From Stercorarius parasiticus (taxonomy: Eukaryota > Chordata > Aves > Charadriiformes > Stercorariidae), in the NCBI GenBank assembly GCA_013396915.1, contig VWZL01000614.1, positions 1-64,000 on the forward strand: DNA of 64,000 nucleotides, given 5' to 3'. The notes under the pieces were generated by a model. The model saw only the letters and a program-made list of their open reading frames with translations, searched no databases and was not told the DNA's origin. The position numbers and the translations under genes were made by a program. How positions within the stretch are numbered: the first letter of the stretch is position 1; every line of letters begins with the position of its first letter. Positions 1 to 12,723 of this stretch are shown piece after piece.

Positions 1-41
1 CATACTCTAGTGACAGAGATTTTTTTTTGTTTTTAATGTGT

Positions 42-111
42 GTATGGTTGGACTCGATGGTCTCATAGGTCCTTTCCAACCTTGAAGATTCTATGATTCT
101 ATGATTCTATC
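42..111 (+). mobile_element. CR1 LINE 3' terminus
   Basis: The end of a plus-oriented CR1: the motif TGGTTGGACTCGATGGTCTC, then GGTCCTTTCCAACCTTGA, closing in three copies of an ATTCTATG-type octamer tail. This octamer tail is how bird CR1 elements end instead of poly(A). Only about 70 bases are visible, the usual short 5'-truncated form. Confidence 0.9.
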
Positions 112-3100
112 AGTTCCACTGAGTAGCTTTTCCTTTTAATTTGCTGCATTACTCATTCTTTCTAGGCATTATGTATCTGGAGGAGACGAAATATATCGCA
201 GCTTCAGAGAAGCACTATAGTTTTTCTTCCTGTCTTCTTCTACTCATCCACCTGATGTATGTGCATGGGGCACCAGCAGGAGATTTGAAGAGGAGTTTGC
301 AAAACCAGGAGAGTCACATTCATAAAGAAAATCTAAGAGAAGATAAGTCACCTTTATTAAAACCAGGCCTCTGGGGTTTTATTGTTTGCGTTTTTTTAAT
401 CTAGGAGAGAGAAGGATTCCTGGTAAAAATCAGACGTCAAAGGTTATGAATAATTCATCTTTGTAAGGTCAAAAGTAAACAAAACTCTCCCAGAGACAAT
501 CTGAAGTATTAGGACCTTATCCATCAGTGTAGCTGCTCAGCCCCAAGTGCTATGAAGCCAAGCAGAGGCTCTAGATCAGGAGTTTCTATGACAACACGCA
601 ACACTCCTGTTCCTTATGAGGAGGTAGAGATAGAGGTCGGGGGATCTGAACAGTTTGAATGAGGCTGTTCCAGCTTCTGCTTCTTGTTTACCATTACTCG
701 CTACTGCAGCGGTGCAAACTGGGAGAGAGCTTCTTAATATGGTGAGATAGACGCGTTTGGAAGACTTTTTTTAGATCATTCTCCAGAATCAGTGAACAGC
801 AACCCCTTCGCTAATGTGGATTAAAGGCAAGAGGCCAACTGCAATAAAAACATGGTCCCGGTCAGGTCTGAAAAGCATCAGCTGGATCATCGCACACTAC
901 CCAAATCTTAGAAACTGCCCTTCTCACACCAGTTATGAGTTGTGCTGATTCTCTGACCACAGCATAAATCTGGCCCATAATGTTGCAGAATTTCCACAGA
1001 AGATGTGTGAAGATGAGGCCTGATGCAACAAGGTGCTGAGCAAAATCCATTGCTCGTGACACCTATTCAACAAGAGTGCAAATAGGGCCCATTTTTGTCT
1101 CTGGGAGCAATTAAATGGAAAATAATGAGAAACCTTTGTGCTAGACATAGGAAGCAAAACCTGAAAGTTACTGAATGAGAAAGGAAAAGAAAACCTTCAA
1201 ATTTGGAAGTTTTCACCTGTTTTTTTTAAGGAAAAAAATAGCAAAAGTGGTTTTAATAGAGGATATTCTAAACAAAAATGAATATTTCAAGTAGGTTGTG
1301 CATTAAAAGTAATCACACACATGCTTAGAAACCCCACCCAACTGGTCTTGTTCAGGCAAAAGCCCATCCACCAACAATGTAGTTCTTGCCTGAATAAAGC
1401 AACCTTTATTGACCCCTCTTGTGTAACATAAGGCAGGATTCAATTCAAGATCAGGACATCTAAAAAAAGATAGCATTAGTATCAGGCTTGCAGTTGCCTG
1501 CTGATAGACGTTTAAACATTATTTTAGATGCTATCGGGCCTTCTGCTTGGACCTGCTTCTCCATAAGATCTCCCATGACTTCTGTGTCATGCCTGCCAGT
1601 CCTTTAAGGATATGCTGCATGTCGTGGCATGTCTCAGTTGACATGAGGCGCCTACATTCAGGCTGAGTTTAGCAACTGATTTTCTGCAGTAGCTCAAACA
1701 TAGACACCTCAATTCACATGTCTTAATCCCAGGCTGAATCTTGCCTCCATGTTGTCCAGTACACCACTGGAAGAGAGCCATGGTGACATTACATGTGGAA
1801 TTGTAACAAAACAATAAATGAAGCAAAGAGCAGAAGCATTGCTTAGGAAAGCTGGAGCATTCACACTGACCTGCAAGAAAAGAAGTGATGAAAGGACAGT
1901 ATGACAGAAGAGATATGAAGCAGAAAGAGCATTTTGTTGACATTTTTCCCTAAACCACATGATTTTACAAGGAGAACCTTCTCTGAAAGTATAAGATACA
2001 TGAAATAAAGGCCAGGAGGCTTTCTGTCATATTTTTGGTGTTTGCTATATCATATCTGCCATTCAGGTATGTGGACAACTCTGAAGACCAGGTGGCACTC
2101 ATATGATAAAGCTTCACATAGCACAAAGTCCCTAGCTATTCATAAAAGAAAGGTCATAGAAACAAAGGTAGGTTGATTGAAGGAAAGTAATAGAGATGTT
2201 CACATCAGAAAGTGTGCAGGACAGATGCATGAATATTATTAGAATAATTCACGATGAGTCCCCATGGTGAAATGAGCAGCAGGTGCTGGGCTGCTGCAGG
2301 GGAAATTAAGCAGGCAGTTTGAAAGGGCAGATAGATACCATAGCCCTGGGACACATTCGTTATAGCAGAGGAGATGTGAGCACTCCCTTAGCACATGCAA
2401 TTACACTCTGCTGATTTGAAAACAACTGATTTTATTGTGAAAAATAAAGTCATGAGTGGCCAAAAAGCCAAAAGAGCTCTTGATATTTTCTGAGGGCAAT
2501 AACTTTTCTATGAAATGGAAGCACCAGACAAGTCTGGAGCTATTAAAGGTGGGCTTCAGGGAAGGCATTATTCTCAGATTTCAGGACAGGAGCCGTTGAG
2601 AGTGCTGGTCAGACAAAATTCCCAATACCCAGAGAAAGGGTCTTTTTTCTTCAGAGAAGAGAGCCATTTAAAAAGGAATAAGATGATTTTAATAACACTG
2701 GTACCTCTACAGAATGAATACTTTGGCTTAGATTTTTCTTAAATGTCTCCAACATGTTTATCTTATAAGGTGGCAAATGAAATCCTATTCTAGTAAAGGC
2801 CAAATACTGCTCCCCAAGAGATAAATTGAGAATAAATTCACTGACCTCAGTGGAGCTAGTGTGGATTATACTATTGTGTCATGAAATGAAAGTACAGTTT
2901 GGCTCTTGCTCTGCTAAGCAAGGGAACTGTCAACTTTATAAATGAAACCAGCCGCATAGCAACAGCCTGGTTCCCCTCATCCAACACACACTCTGCTTTT
3001 GATTTCCATTTGTATTAAGGAAGCTTTATTTGAATCATTAAGCGTTTCTGTATTAGCACATCTGCCTTTGACTATAGAAAGCAGTGATATGGCTTCCAAA

Positions 3101-4119
3101 AGTAGCAGACATGTCAGCAGTGAAGGAAGAAAAGGGAAGTTCCAGCTTTAAAACATTGTAAAACCTGTTAGTTATAACTAATTATTTTAATCCATATATT
3201 AACTGGCTGAAAATACAAGATGAATTGCTAGATTTTATAAATACATCAAAGAGTTCTGCTTACATCAAAAGATATTCACATTCTTTATCTATTACGGTTA
3301 GGGCTTAAGGTTTCCTATTCAAACCAGTTGTCATTTTTTCCTTTGAAGAGCAGATGCTCTAAAAGAACATTGATACTTCAAAAGAATGTACCTTGTACAT
3401 GGGGTAGCACTTAGTAAAAATTTTGTCTATGCTCCTCTCTCCCCATCTTGCAGAGGAGAAAGATGAAACTAGTTACTCCTTATTGTCAAAAGTTCCATTA
3501 CCATTATGTAAAAAAGAAAATTCCTCATATTTTGCCCCCCTTTAGCCTGTTCTATACTTGTTTGAGAAAAAGGAAAGGCCTGGATTCATACCTCCTTGGA
3601 CAAAAGGGCTAGTCCACTTCCACTAGTTTATGTTGCTAAGCCTCGTGCTATAGGTGGGGAACCTTACTGCTGTGCAGTCTTATTGTGCTTTTACTTCTGG
3701 AATGGTCAATACATTGAAGAAGGTCGGAATTGCTCACCTGAAGCTGAAATCAAATCAGGGGGTTTGAGACCTTTCCCATAAGATTTTGGTGAACTTTGAG
3801 TCGGTCTCTTATAATCTTCAAGCAGAACTGAGAATTACATCAGAGAAATAACACAAGGTAAGGGGAAATGGGATGTTTTCCCCATCAGAGAATACTAAAA
3901 TGGCCATAGAATTTGGAATACAAAGGTGTCAAGAAACACAACTAATGAGTGTGAGGCAGTAAAGATGTAGAGAAAGTTATACAATGTAAATTAAGAGCAA
4001 ACCAAGTCAAAACTTGCCAAAGGGGCAATCCTGCTAAGGAAAGGTTGCTGCAAATATGATGGACCCAAGCTCTCTCAGTTTAAGGTAAAGCAGAGGCCAA
4101 TGCCCACAGAGTTCAGTTT
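112..4119. other. Intergenic DNA, nothing identified
   Basis: About 4 kb of AT-rich sequence with only short open frames that resemble no protein. No RNA gene or recognisable transposon was seen. Confidence 0.7.
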
Positions 4120-4250
4120 GGATGTGAGGAATTTCTGGAAGGCAGGACGTATTAAAAATATAGGAGGGCAGTGCAGTGCTGGAACAGATGCCTGGAGACA
4201 TTGTGGGATCTCCCTCTCCAGAGGATTTCAAGACATTTCAAGACAATGCC
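4120..4250 (+). mobile_element. Degraded CR1 LINE 3' fragment
   Basis: Matches the pattern of the CR1 end encoding the tail of ORF2: a GCTGGAACAG-type motif (EHWNRLP in intact copies), then a stretch like GGATCTCCCTCTCCAGAGG and TTTCAAGACA. It is heavily mutated and lacks the octamer tail. A 12-nt tandem duplication (ATTTCAAGACA unit) lies at 4223-4244. Confidence 0.55.
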
Positions 4251-5869
4251 AGGGCTAGTGACTGGCAGTAGCTCAGCTTTCTTAGCTAGATTATTCCAAA
4301 GGCTTCCTCCAAACATCATTTCTACAACTGCATGTTTTGGTGACTGAAGGGCAGCATCTGCTTAGTATCACCATGTACTTTCTTGGAATGAATCTTGCTT
4401 ACAATATGGCAATACTTTGTTCATGCTGAACATGAAAGGGCAGATCTGATGTACTGGGGTGTGTTTGTACTCAATATAAACCTGTCATATTATTGGCATT
4501 TTGTCCAAAATTTGTGTAGTAGAAAGCTTCCAGGCAGCTTCTCCAAGCATCTTTGACACCCATGGAGAGGTTGCACAAGCATTCTCAATGCCAGGAATTG
4601 CTTCCTTAAGTACAAACGGGATCTAGTCTTGCAAGTCTTACTGGTTCCCATCCCCTAGTCACCCATAACAGTTAGTACTTTAACTACTGTATTCATTATT
4701 CCAGAGAAACTGCTAATCTTAACAGGAAACAATCATTGAAAGGAAGCATAACTATTTCATATTTATGTAGAAGCTTTTTTTGTTGCCACTCCAACTTATT
4801 AGAGTAGGTAGCTACCAGCTTCACCTCTCTGCAGTGGATTTACCTTATTTTCTACAGCTCTAGCCCAGAGCAGTTTGAATAATCCTACAGTGCATCTAAT
4901 AATTTTAAGCAAACTGTTCTTATTGACAGACAGGATTGTTATGAATACATAGTGTTACCCAAATACTTCACTGAGTTAATCTCTTCTCTAAGATAATGCA
5001 TACATTTTAGAAAAGTATGCAGTCTTGACTTTAAAATTGCTGCTGTTGAAGAAACCCCCTTTATTCTAAAAAACCTGTTCCAAAGTTCACCTGTTCTGGC
5101 TATTGCAATTTTGTATTGTACTTCTAATTTGGTTTTGTTTCATTTCAGCTTCCATTCACTGTATTTTGCTATATCAAAGGTAGCGTCTATGTAAACAGTG
5201 TCTAAACAGTGCCACTTACGTTAGTTTTCAAAGAATTTATAAAAGCACACATTAACAATTTGATATAGTCTCTTAAGTGCTTGAAATTGTACAAACACTT
5301 TAAACACTGAATAGGAAAACCAGTTCGTTTCTGTTCTCTCTACTATTACAAGTAAATGAAGATCAAATAAACTAGAATGAGAAAAGAAATCAATGAGAGA
5401 AAGTACAGTATACGTATGAAAGCTCATTCCCATGAGTTTATAATGACGGTAACATTGGCTGGCTCATTTTTAATTTATATCGGAGGCAATATTTAGGCTT
5501 CTAATGCAGTTCAGTCAATTGGAGATGAGAGTTTTGTCTGAACTATTTAACTCTTCTACAAGTTTAGAAAGGGAGGATCCCAGAGGTGCTTCTTTTCTAA
5601 GTGATGAGCAGAGGTTTAACCCTCTGACTCATACAAAGTTTAATGCAGATTTTGTCTCCAGATTCCCATCTCTCCCTCCCCCACTCCCACTTGTTAAGGA
5701 TAGCACGTGTAAATAATAAGAAAGTAAGCAACTTGGTTCCCGTTAATGTCTGAAAGGGGCTATGGTTGGTCTTTATAAATATATAACAAAGAAAATCCCA
5801 AGGTGTAGAAAGTGTTATTTAGGTTAAGGAACTAATATAACCTGGCCGTAAAGAAGCTTATGCTGATAA
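4251..5869. other. Intergenic DNA, nothing identified
   Basis: AT-rich sequence without a credible coding frame, RNA gene or recognised repeat. Confidence 0.7.
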
Positions 5870-6050
5870 TTAGAAGACTCCTAGACATAATTGCAGTGAA
5901 GATCTGGAATAACTTTCTACTTGGAGGCATTAAGGAAAAAAAAATCCAATTAGCTGTAAAATAGGGCTTGATCAATTACAAACCTATGGGGTTACATGAT
6001 GGGACTGCCAGAAATGACAGGGGACTGAACTCATTGAAGTCCCTCTACTG
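5870..6050 (+). mobile_element. Ancient CR1-like LINE 3' fragment
   Basis: Shows the series GAAGATCTGGAATAACTTTC, then GGGCTTGATCAA, GGGGTTACATGATGGGACTG and CAGGGGACTGAACTCATTGA. These resemble the 3' ends of old amniote CR1 families (…ATGATGGGATTGCC…GGCAGGGGACTGGA…). The identification is from remembered consensus features, not an alignment. Confidence 0.55.
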
Positions 6051-9000
6051 CTTTTATTCTTACTGGAATATTTCAACCCCTCTCAGCCTCCCGTTTATAA
6101 TCCTCATCCCTTAGTTTCGGACTTCAGATATCTAATGCCAGAGCTATTATACATCTGAAGGTCACCTGCCTGGCCAGAATTCCTCCTGTGAGACACTAGC
6201 TGTATTCATGATATGAGAGAGAATAAACAGGGTTGATAATTTCATGGGAAATTTCAGTTCATTGCATCATATTCCTCTCTGACCCAAGGCCTCCAGAGCA
6301 GTAGCTTCACCATCCTTTTTCATAGCAAAGTGTGCACTTCTTCGTCACGGGCGTGTCTCTCTAGAAGTGTGTTCACTAGGTAGGTGTAAAACTGTAGGTA
6401 CATGTCTACTCCGCCTGACCTCTTCCTCTGCTAATGACATTACTGACTCAAGACTTGCACAGATTTCTTTCAGTGATGATTTTGCCCACACTTCCATGAG
6501 GAAAAGGGAAGTTCCCTCTGTCTTATTGCACTGCCATGGGTACACATATCCCATTTTGGCATGCTGAAAGTATGACATCCCATCACCTGCACCTCTTACC
6601 TGAGACAGCAGCTACCCGCCTGCACCCTCACTGGCTCGTGTGTCCTCTTGCAGTGGAGAGCACCTCTGAACCTCAAGGATCCCAAGGGAACCTGTGACCA
6701 TGTGCTTTTGTTATAGTATCCTCCACAGGGCTTCTCAAGCATGTTAAGGGTAACACCAAAGAGCTCTCCAGCTGCATCTGTGTGTCCAGCTGCAGATGAA
6801 GTAGACATGTACTTCACAGCATTGCCATCGTGTAGGTACTTTGGGACACCCCAGAGAAGTTAAGGCTTTCCCAGCCTGACAAAACTTTCGGCACAGACAG
6901 AGACACGAAACATCATGTGCCTCTTCTAAGTTCACACGTGCAAAAATGACAGCCTGTGGAAAGTTTAATAGTTTGTATTTACTTTTTCCCTCCTACCTTC
7001 CTATATGGAGTCATACCCATTAATCTGCATGAAAATAAGTCTGTGTTATAAAGGAATAGCTGGCAAGAAGTTTTACCCTTCATACTTTTCTTAATTTAAA
7101 GACACTTTGCATCTCAGGTATTTTGAAATAGGACAGAACAGGAATTTTGTCATATTATATCTTAATGTATTTTAGATTCGGATGGACACAATTACCCTGG
7201 AAAGTGCTCTGGGCATGGTATCCTTCAAACCTGCTTTAAACAGGATTGGATAACTAGGTAGAAAACATTACCTGCATTCTGTAAAGCCTTGTCTGTAGGC
7301 ACTTATATTCTACCCCATGAAATAATGAGGCAGACCACCACAACGGCAGAGCAGATGGATAAAATAAAATAGCTATTTCTCTTTAGCTGTTTGTGCCTTG
7401 TTTTACTGCACACTGCTTGTTTTTTTTCTGTTAGCCAACTCTAATTTCCTCCTCTCAGCTTGCAGAATCCATTCATTTTAACGGGACATAAGCCACCCTA
7501 GAGCCACGAAGTTGAAGAGGTTACAGAATTTAATCAGCTTGTTTACATTATTCATCCTTTTAATTTTTAGCAGCCTACATTTTCTCCGTCATTCTCCCAG
7601 GGCATTATGGCAGCAGCAAAGCTTTTCCAGACAAAGCTGCCAAGCCTGAGCTTTCAAAAGTTCTCCCTTCACAGCTCAGGACGAATGGCACTGTGGTCTT
7701 ACCGCGGGAGGCTCTAGATTTAAACAGGAACCGTTTCAAGCTATAAGGTCTGTAATGGAAAAAAAAGGTCGAATTCGTTGTGGAATTAGGATATTTCCAT
7801 GTTTTCTGGTTGGTCTGCATGGGACATATCCCAGGCGTTTCCCTCCTGCTGCTTAGAGCCCCACTTCTGCGGAAGTGCCTGCCTCCCAGGGAGACTCTCC
7901 CCACAGCTCACATGCCTTTCTTATCTGTCCCGCTGCAGCTCTCCTGGACAAGCAGTGACAGTCGCCGCCATGCAGGATTTACCCCGGAGTCAAGGGGCCC
8001 GAGGGAGATATTGTTATCCTTTATCCTCCATTTGTAACACAGCCAACTGCCATGGCAGAGAAGGTTTTGGGAGGACAGGCACAGGAGAGAACGCACTCAC
8101 AAGCATAACATGTAGGGAGCTGATGGGAAGGGATAAAGAGCCCCTTTTTGGCTCCAGAAAGTATGACAAGAAACTAAGAAAAACAAAGCAAGAAAGCTTT
8201 GGAGAAAGTCAGAAGAACTATTCTCTAAAAGAATTCCAGTCTCTGATGCAGAGATTTGGGATTTTGCAGTGCATAGCCCACGACTGTCAAACCCACGACT
8301 GTTTGTGAAGTAACGACCATCTGAGGAGCAACCTTCTAGCGCTTCAAGCTATAAAAGCTGCAGATGGCAGGAGTATCTTAAAGGGAAATAGCTTTAAGAA
8401 TGAAGTGTTTGAAGAAATCTTGTTGAGACATACCACGCTGAAGATAAATCAATGCAATCATTCCTGGAAAGACTGGCTGACAAATTTCCCTATCGCATAG
8501 TTTGTGGGGATAGCATAAAAAGTTTCCTGTCTTACTCATGCAAACATTCCTGGTAATTTCAGTAAGACCCAGACTAAACCTCGGAATAAGGAAAATAGGA
8601 TTCAGCCAAGAGTTTTCTAGTGCTTATGAAAATTCCCTAGGAGTCAGAAGAAAAATTATAGTTATATTAAGGTAGCCTAGGATATAAGAGGTAATGCTTG
8701 CTATGGACTTTTCAGGGCAATTTCAATTTTGATAGAAAAGGTGTCATTCTGATGAGATTCACTAGCTGCAGAGCACAATTTGTACAATACTGCAGTGATT
8801 TTGGCTGGATAGTTTTCCCCCCATATTATGAAAACAGCTTTCTAGAAGACAAAAATGACACATACAAGAATATGGCATGTGGTAATTGAAAAATTATGTG
8901 TCTCAGTCTTGCACGCATTACTAGCTGATATTACTAGACTCTCCTTTAAAAACCATTTAAGATCTTCAGTGAGAGGTGATACAGTTGCATATCACAGACA

Positions 9001-12000
9001 ATAAATACATATACTGGAGAAGAGGTTAGATTCAGCTGCAAAACTACTCAGCAGGCAGCGTTGTTCTTCTGTGAAGTTTCTATCCCTTCCAACTGGTGCT
9101 GGATCAAAGCAACACTTCAGCAAATGGGCCAGCCACCATTTATCCCATTTAGGGAACGTGACTACCTGCGCAGATTGGAAGCGTATTTTTACTGCTGAAA
9201 GTGTCATTCTTTCAGGAAAAAAAAGTTCAGTTCACAAAGGATTATCTGTTCTGCAGCAATCTGGTGCCTCTAAAATGCAAGTTGCCAAGCAGTTCCCGGC
9301 AGCGAGCTGGGTGCGGAGGACAGCTGAGGGGAATGCCGGGAGGAGCTGGGCTCGGAAGAGGCAGGACGGAGGGAGAGCATCTGGTGGTGGGGCCGTGACC
9401 CCAACCACTGGAAACCACACACAGGGAGACGCTTGCCAGCACTTGCAGTCACATCCTTTCCAAGGAGATCAGCAATTCTCATTATGGACTTCCTTTAGGA
9501 CTTCAGTAAGCACCGAGACTTTTCTTCCTGTCCACTGTTCAATCAACTGCAGAAACAGAAAGTGTCTCGGGACCCCTTGGGAATGCTTGTTGGCTATCTA
9601 AGCAAAGGCACAGCGTTATATAGCTGTGGGTATTGAGTCCTTTCTTGGATCAGTTTTATTTTGTTAGTCACATTAGTCTCATGTAAACTTGTATAATGGT
9701 GGTCGCTTGCCCTAAGCCACACGGTAAGAATTAAAAAGAAAAGAAAAAAAAGTGGCATTTAGGGTACAATTTTCAGAGGTAATTATTTTGGTCCAGTCAA
9801 AATATTACCTTTTTTTACATATGAGGATGAAAAAAGACAACAGACTTCCCCATGGCAACTTTCTGTGCTTCCGCTGCAACAATTAAGTTAATGTGTCACA
9901 TCTGCTATACATCCTAATGTGGGAAACAGTAAGGATTCTAACCCAATTCATCCAAGAGCAAGAGATCCGAGATACTTGTTTCCATAACCCTAGAAGTAAA
10001 ATCATTATTATGGCTGAGGTATGTGACTGGTACTTACATCCTAGACCTTTTCTCTGTACCTATAAGCAGCTCACACACTTAATTTTCTCATTTTCCCATT
10101 CCAGCATTTATAATAATATATTTTATAGGACTGCTAACCTGGCAAAAACCAATTAATAAGTGTCATACAGGCAGGTGTATATACATCTAAGGCGCCATCA
10201 AGTAAGGAAGTAAAAGGGGAACCAGAAATTAGTCAATGAAATGAAAAAAGGCTCTCAGGTTGCCATAACTGTTTCCGATAAATGATAATAGTTTTAATTT
10301 TTAGACTTTCAAACTAACATCTTTGCCATTTGAAAAAAAAAAAAAAAAGAATCGATCCTCCAAATAGTTTAAAGATAAGTGGAAGAAGGGAGTTGTGGCT
10401 CAGTCTTGATCACAACTCCTAAGAGGATTGTTCAACCTAATCCAGACTTCAGGAAGAACTAAAACTGTGATGCCAAATTTCTGTTTCTAGCCTAAATTGC
10501 TATATGCCAAAAGTGTGCCTAGAAGAACTAACCTTCCTGAGGTTAAAATGGTTTCCCTGATTTACAATGTTTGGTTAAAAATGTATTTAGGCCAATGACA
10601 AGCAAAGCAGCGTGTAATTTAATTTGAAAAGAAATTACCCTAATGCTGTAAAACTCACTGAGAAAAGTTGCATTCATAAAAGGTAAAGGGAAATGCTGAC
10701 AAACTGTAACTATCACAGGGCTAGAGAGTAAAGTGGTGTTAAATAATGTGCATATTTTGTGAAGTATTCTTTTTATAATTGTCAGTGGAAACATGTATAC
10801 TTTGCAAATTCTAATCATGGCAATCACTGCCAGATCAGCAAAGGTTTATATATAACTTCATCTGCATAAAGCAACTGCAGTGGGCTTCATCCTGTCTCAA
10901 ATTAATGAATTTACAGATTGAACCCAATATTCAAACACCTGTATTTAGGTGTCTACTTTACCCTCTGGATGCGAGTAAGGTGTTGCAGTGAGTTGAACTC
11001 AGTATCTAGAGCTACTTGTCATCAGCTGAATAGCTCTTTAGGCCCAGGGGATGGAGAAGGTTCCGTTGCCTGAACAGGCCTTTCAGGATGGTAAATGCTT
11101 TCTCTGGTTAGACATTTTCAATTATTCTACGTGGCTGCAGCTGCTGCTACAGAAAGTCACAGGTTGGATCTGCCAGCCCTGAGCCACATGCCTTGGGTGC
11201 CCAAGGGCATCTCACTTGGCACTAGCTGCCAAAGTGTAGGTAACTGAATCTCACCTTTTGCTTGCTCTGGTTACTAGAGGCTCAATTCAGTTCCCTAAGT
11301 AAGGGTGGCCTAAGAATAGGCCCTTTCAGAGGACTCAAGGTGTCAGGAAAATCTACTCAGGTATGGCAATTATGGGTCAGGCCTTATAGGAGACCCACGC
11401 TATGATGGACAGGCAGCCGGCAGGCAGACGAAATATCTTGCCTAGGGCATCTTAAAAGGCACGGGGTGCTAAGTCAGGGCAACTGAATGGAGCTGTCAGT
11501 TTTCATTGATTGTAACAGGAACTGATTGAATCTGTAACTGAATTTCTGGCTCGGTCCTGTGTTTGAGCTGGTTACCTCAACTGCCTCCATAGTTAGCAGA
11601 GAGAGACCCTTCCAGAATCCCTGGTCTTAGATGTTTACTTCAGCATGGAATGAACCTTTCTGCAGAAAAACATCACCCACTCTGCTCCGATTGGAGAGGG
11701 AACCTTATATGAAAAGCTTCCAGCAAAACAACAAAAGGGAGATGGGAAAAATGCCATCTATATTGTGTATTATTCTTTCAGCACATCAGCCTCTTCTCTG
11801 TGTATTGGTTTTTATAAGCTCTACTGAGTTCAAAGGAAAAATCTTTAATTTTTAATGAGAACAAATGTAGGTCCAAAGAGACTTCAATTCACTGAACTTA
11901 AAAGGAGTTCTCTGTAATAATATGCCAGGTTGTTCTGCTTTTATAGCCCACCTGTTTTAAGTGAAATTCTCGGTGGGCTTGTATTAGCAATGCACTGAAC

Positions 12001-12677
12001 TTCTAGAAAATTATAACAGAACCACATTTCAGTACCAAATCCTTTTGCCTTTACATTCTTATGCAGGTTACTTGGAACTTAAATCTGCCAGTCATGTTCC
12101 TCTATAGTATCTTACTGTCGTTTTGAGAAAATCTCTGCAGGGAAATGTAAATTCTCTTGCATGAGCAGGTCTCGCTCCAGAAGCCACTCAGAGGTCCAGA
12201 GGCAGAATCCTACTTCTGCTTTTTGCTGTTGCCCAACTATAATAATCTATTTTTAAAGCAAGGATGGTTCTACCATTTAAAGCAATTTGAGGACAGGAAC
12301 TGTTTTGCCACCTTCTGAAAACTGTTGTGGAGGATGTTGCTATTTCTTTTTTGTCTTTTTTAAACTAAGACACCCAAGCTACTTTTATGACTGCTACTGG
12401 AGCATACTTTGATTACATGCCTCCCTTAGAAGTAAGAACCATAACAGAAAAGTGAAAGGGTCATCTTCTTTTTTTTTTCCTCACACACAAAAAATCAAAG
12501 GAAAAAGCTGCTTGCTGCAGAAAATACTGTCTCTGCCTCTCTCCCTAAGATCTAGATTTTTTAAAAATTTATTCCAGCTCTCTGGTATTTAAGCAGTTTA
12601 GACAGAGTAATGTGTCTTTAGTTACCTAAAATATAGAGTTTCTAGGTGCCAGAAAGCAAATTAAAAAATCAGCATAT

Positions 12678-12723
12678 ATTGCTGTACTAAATTAATTTAA
12701 ATTGCTGTGCTAAATTAATTTTC
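12678..12723. repeat. Two-copy 23-bp tandem repeat
   Basis: ATTGCTGTACTAAATTAATT followed 23 bases later by ATTGCTGTGCTAAATTAATT; the copies differ by one base in the shared core. Probably a local slippage duplication. Confidence 0.8.

Noticed and set aside
9071..9601. 176-codon open frame on the plus strand
   Set aside because: It lies in a locally GC-rich patch where stops are rarer, begins at an AAG-preceded start without any known domain, and has no splice or promoter context.
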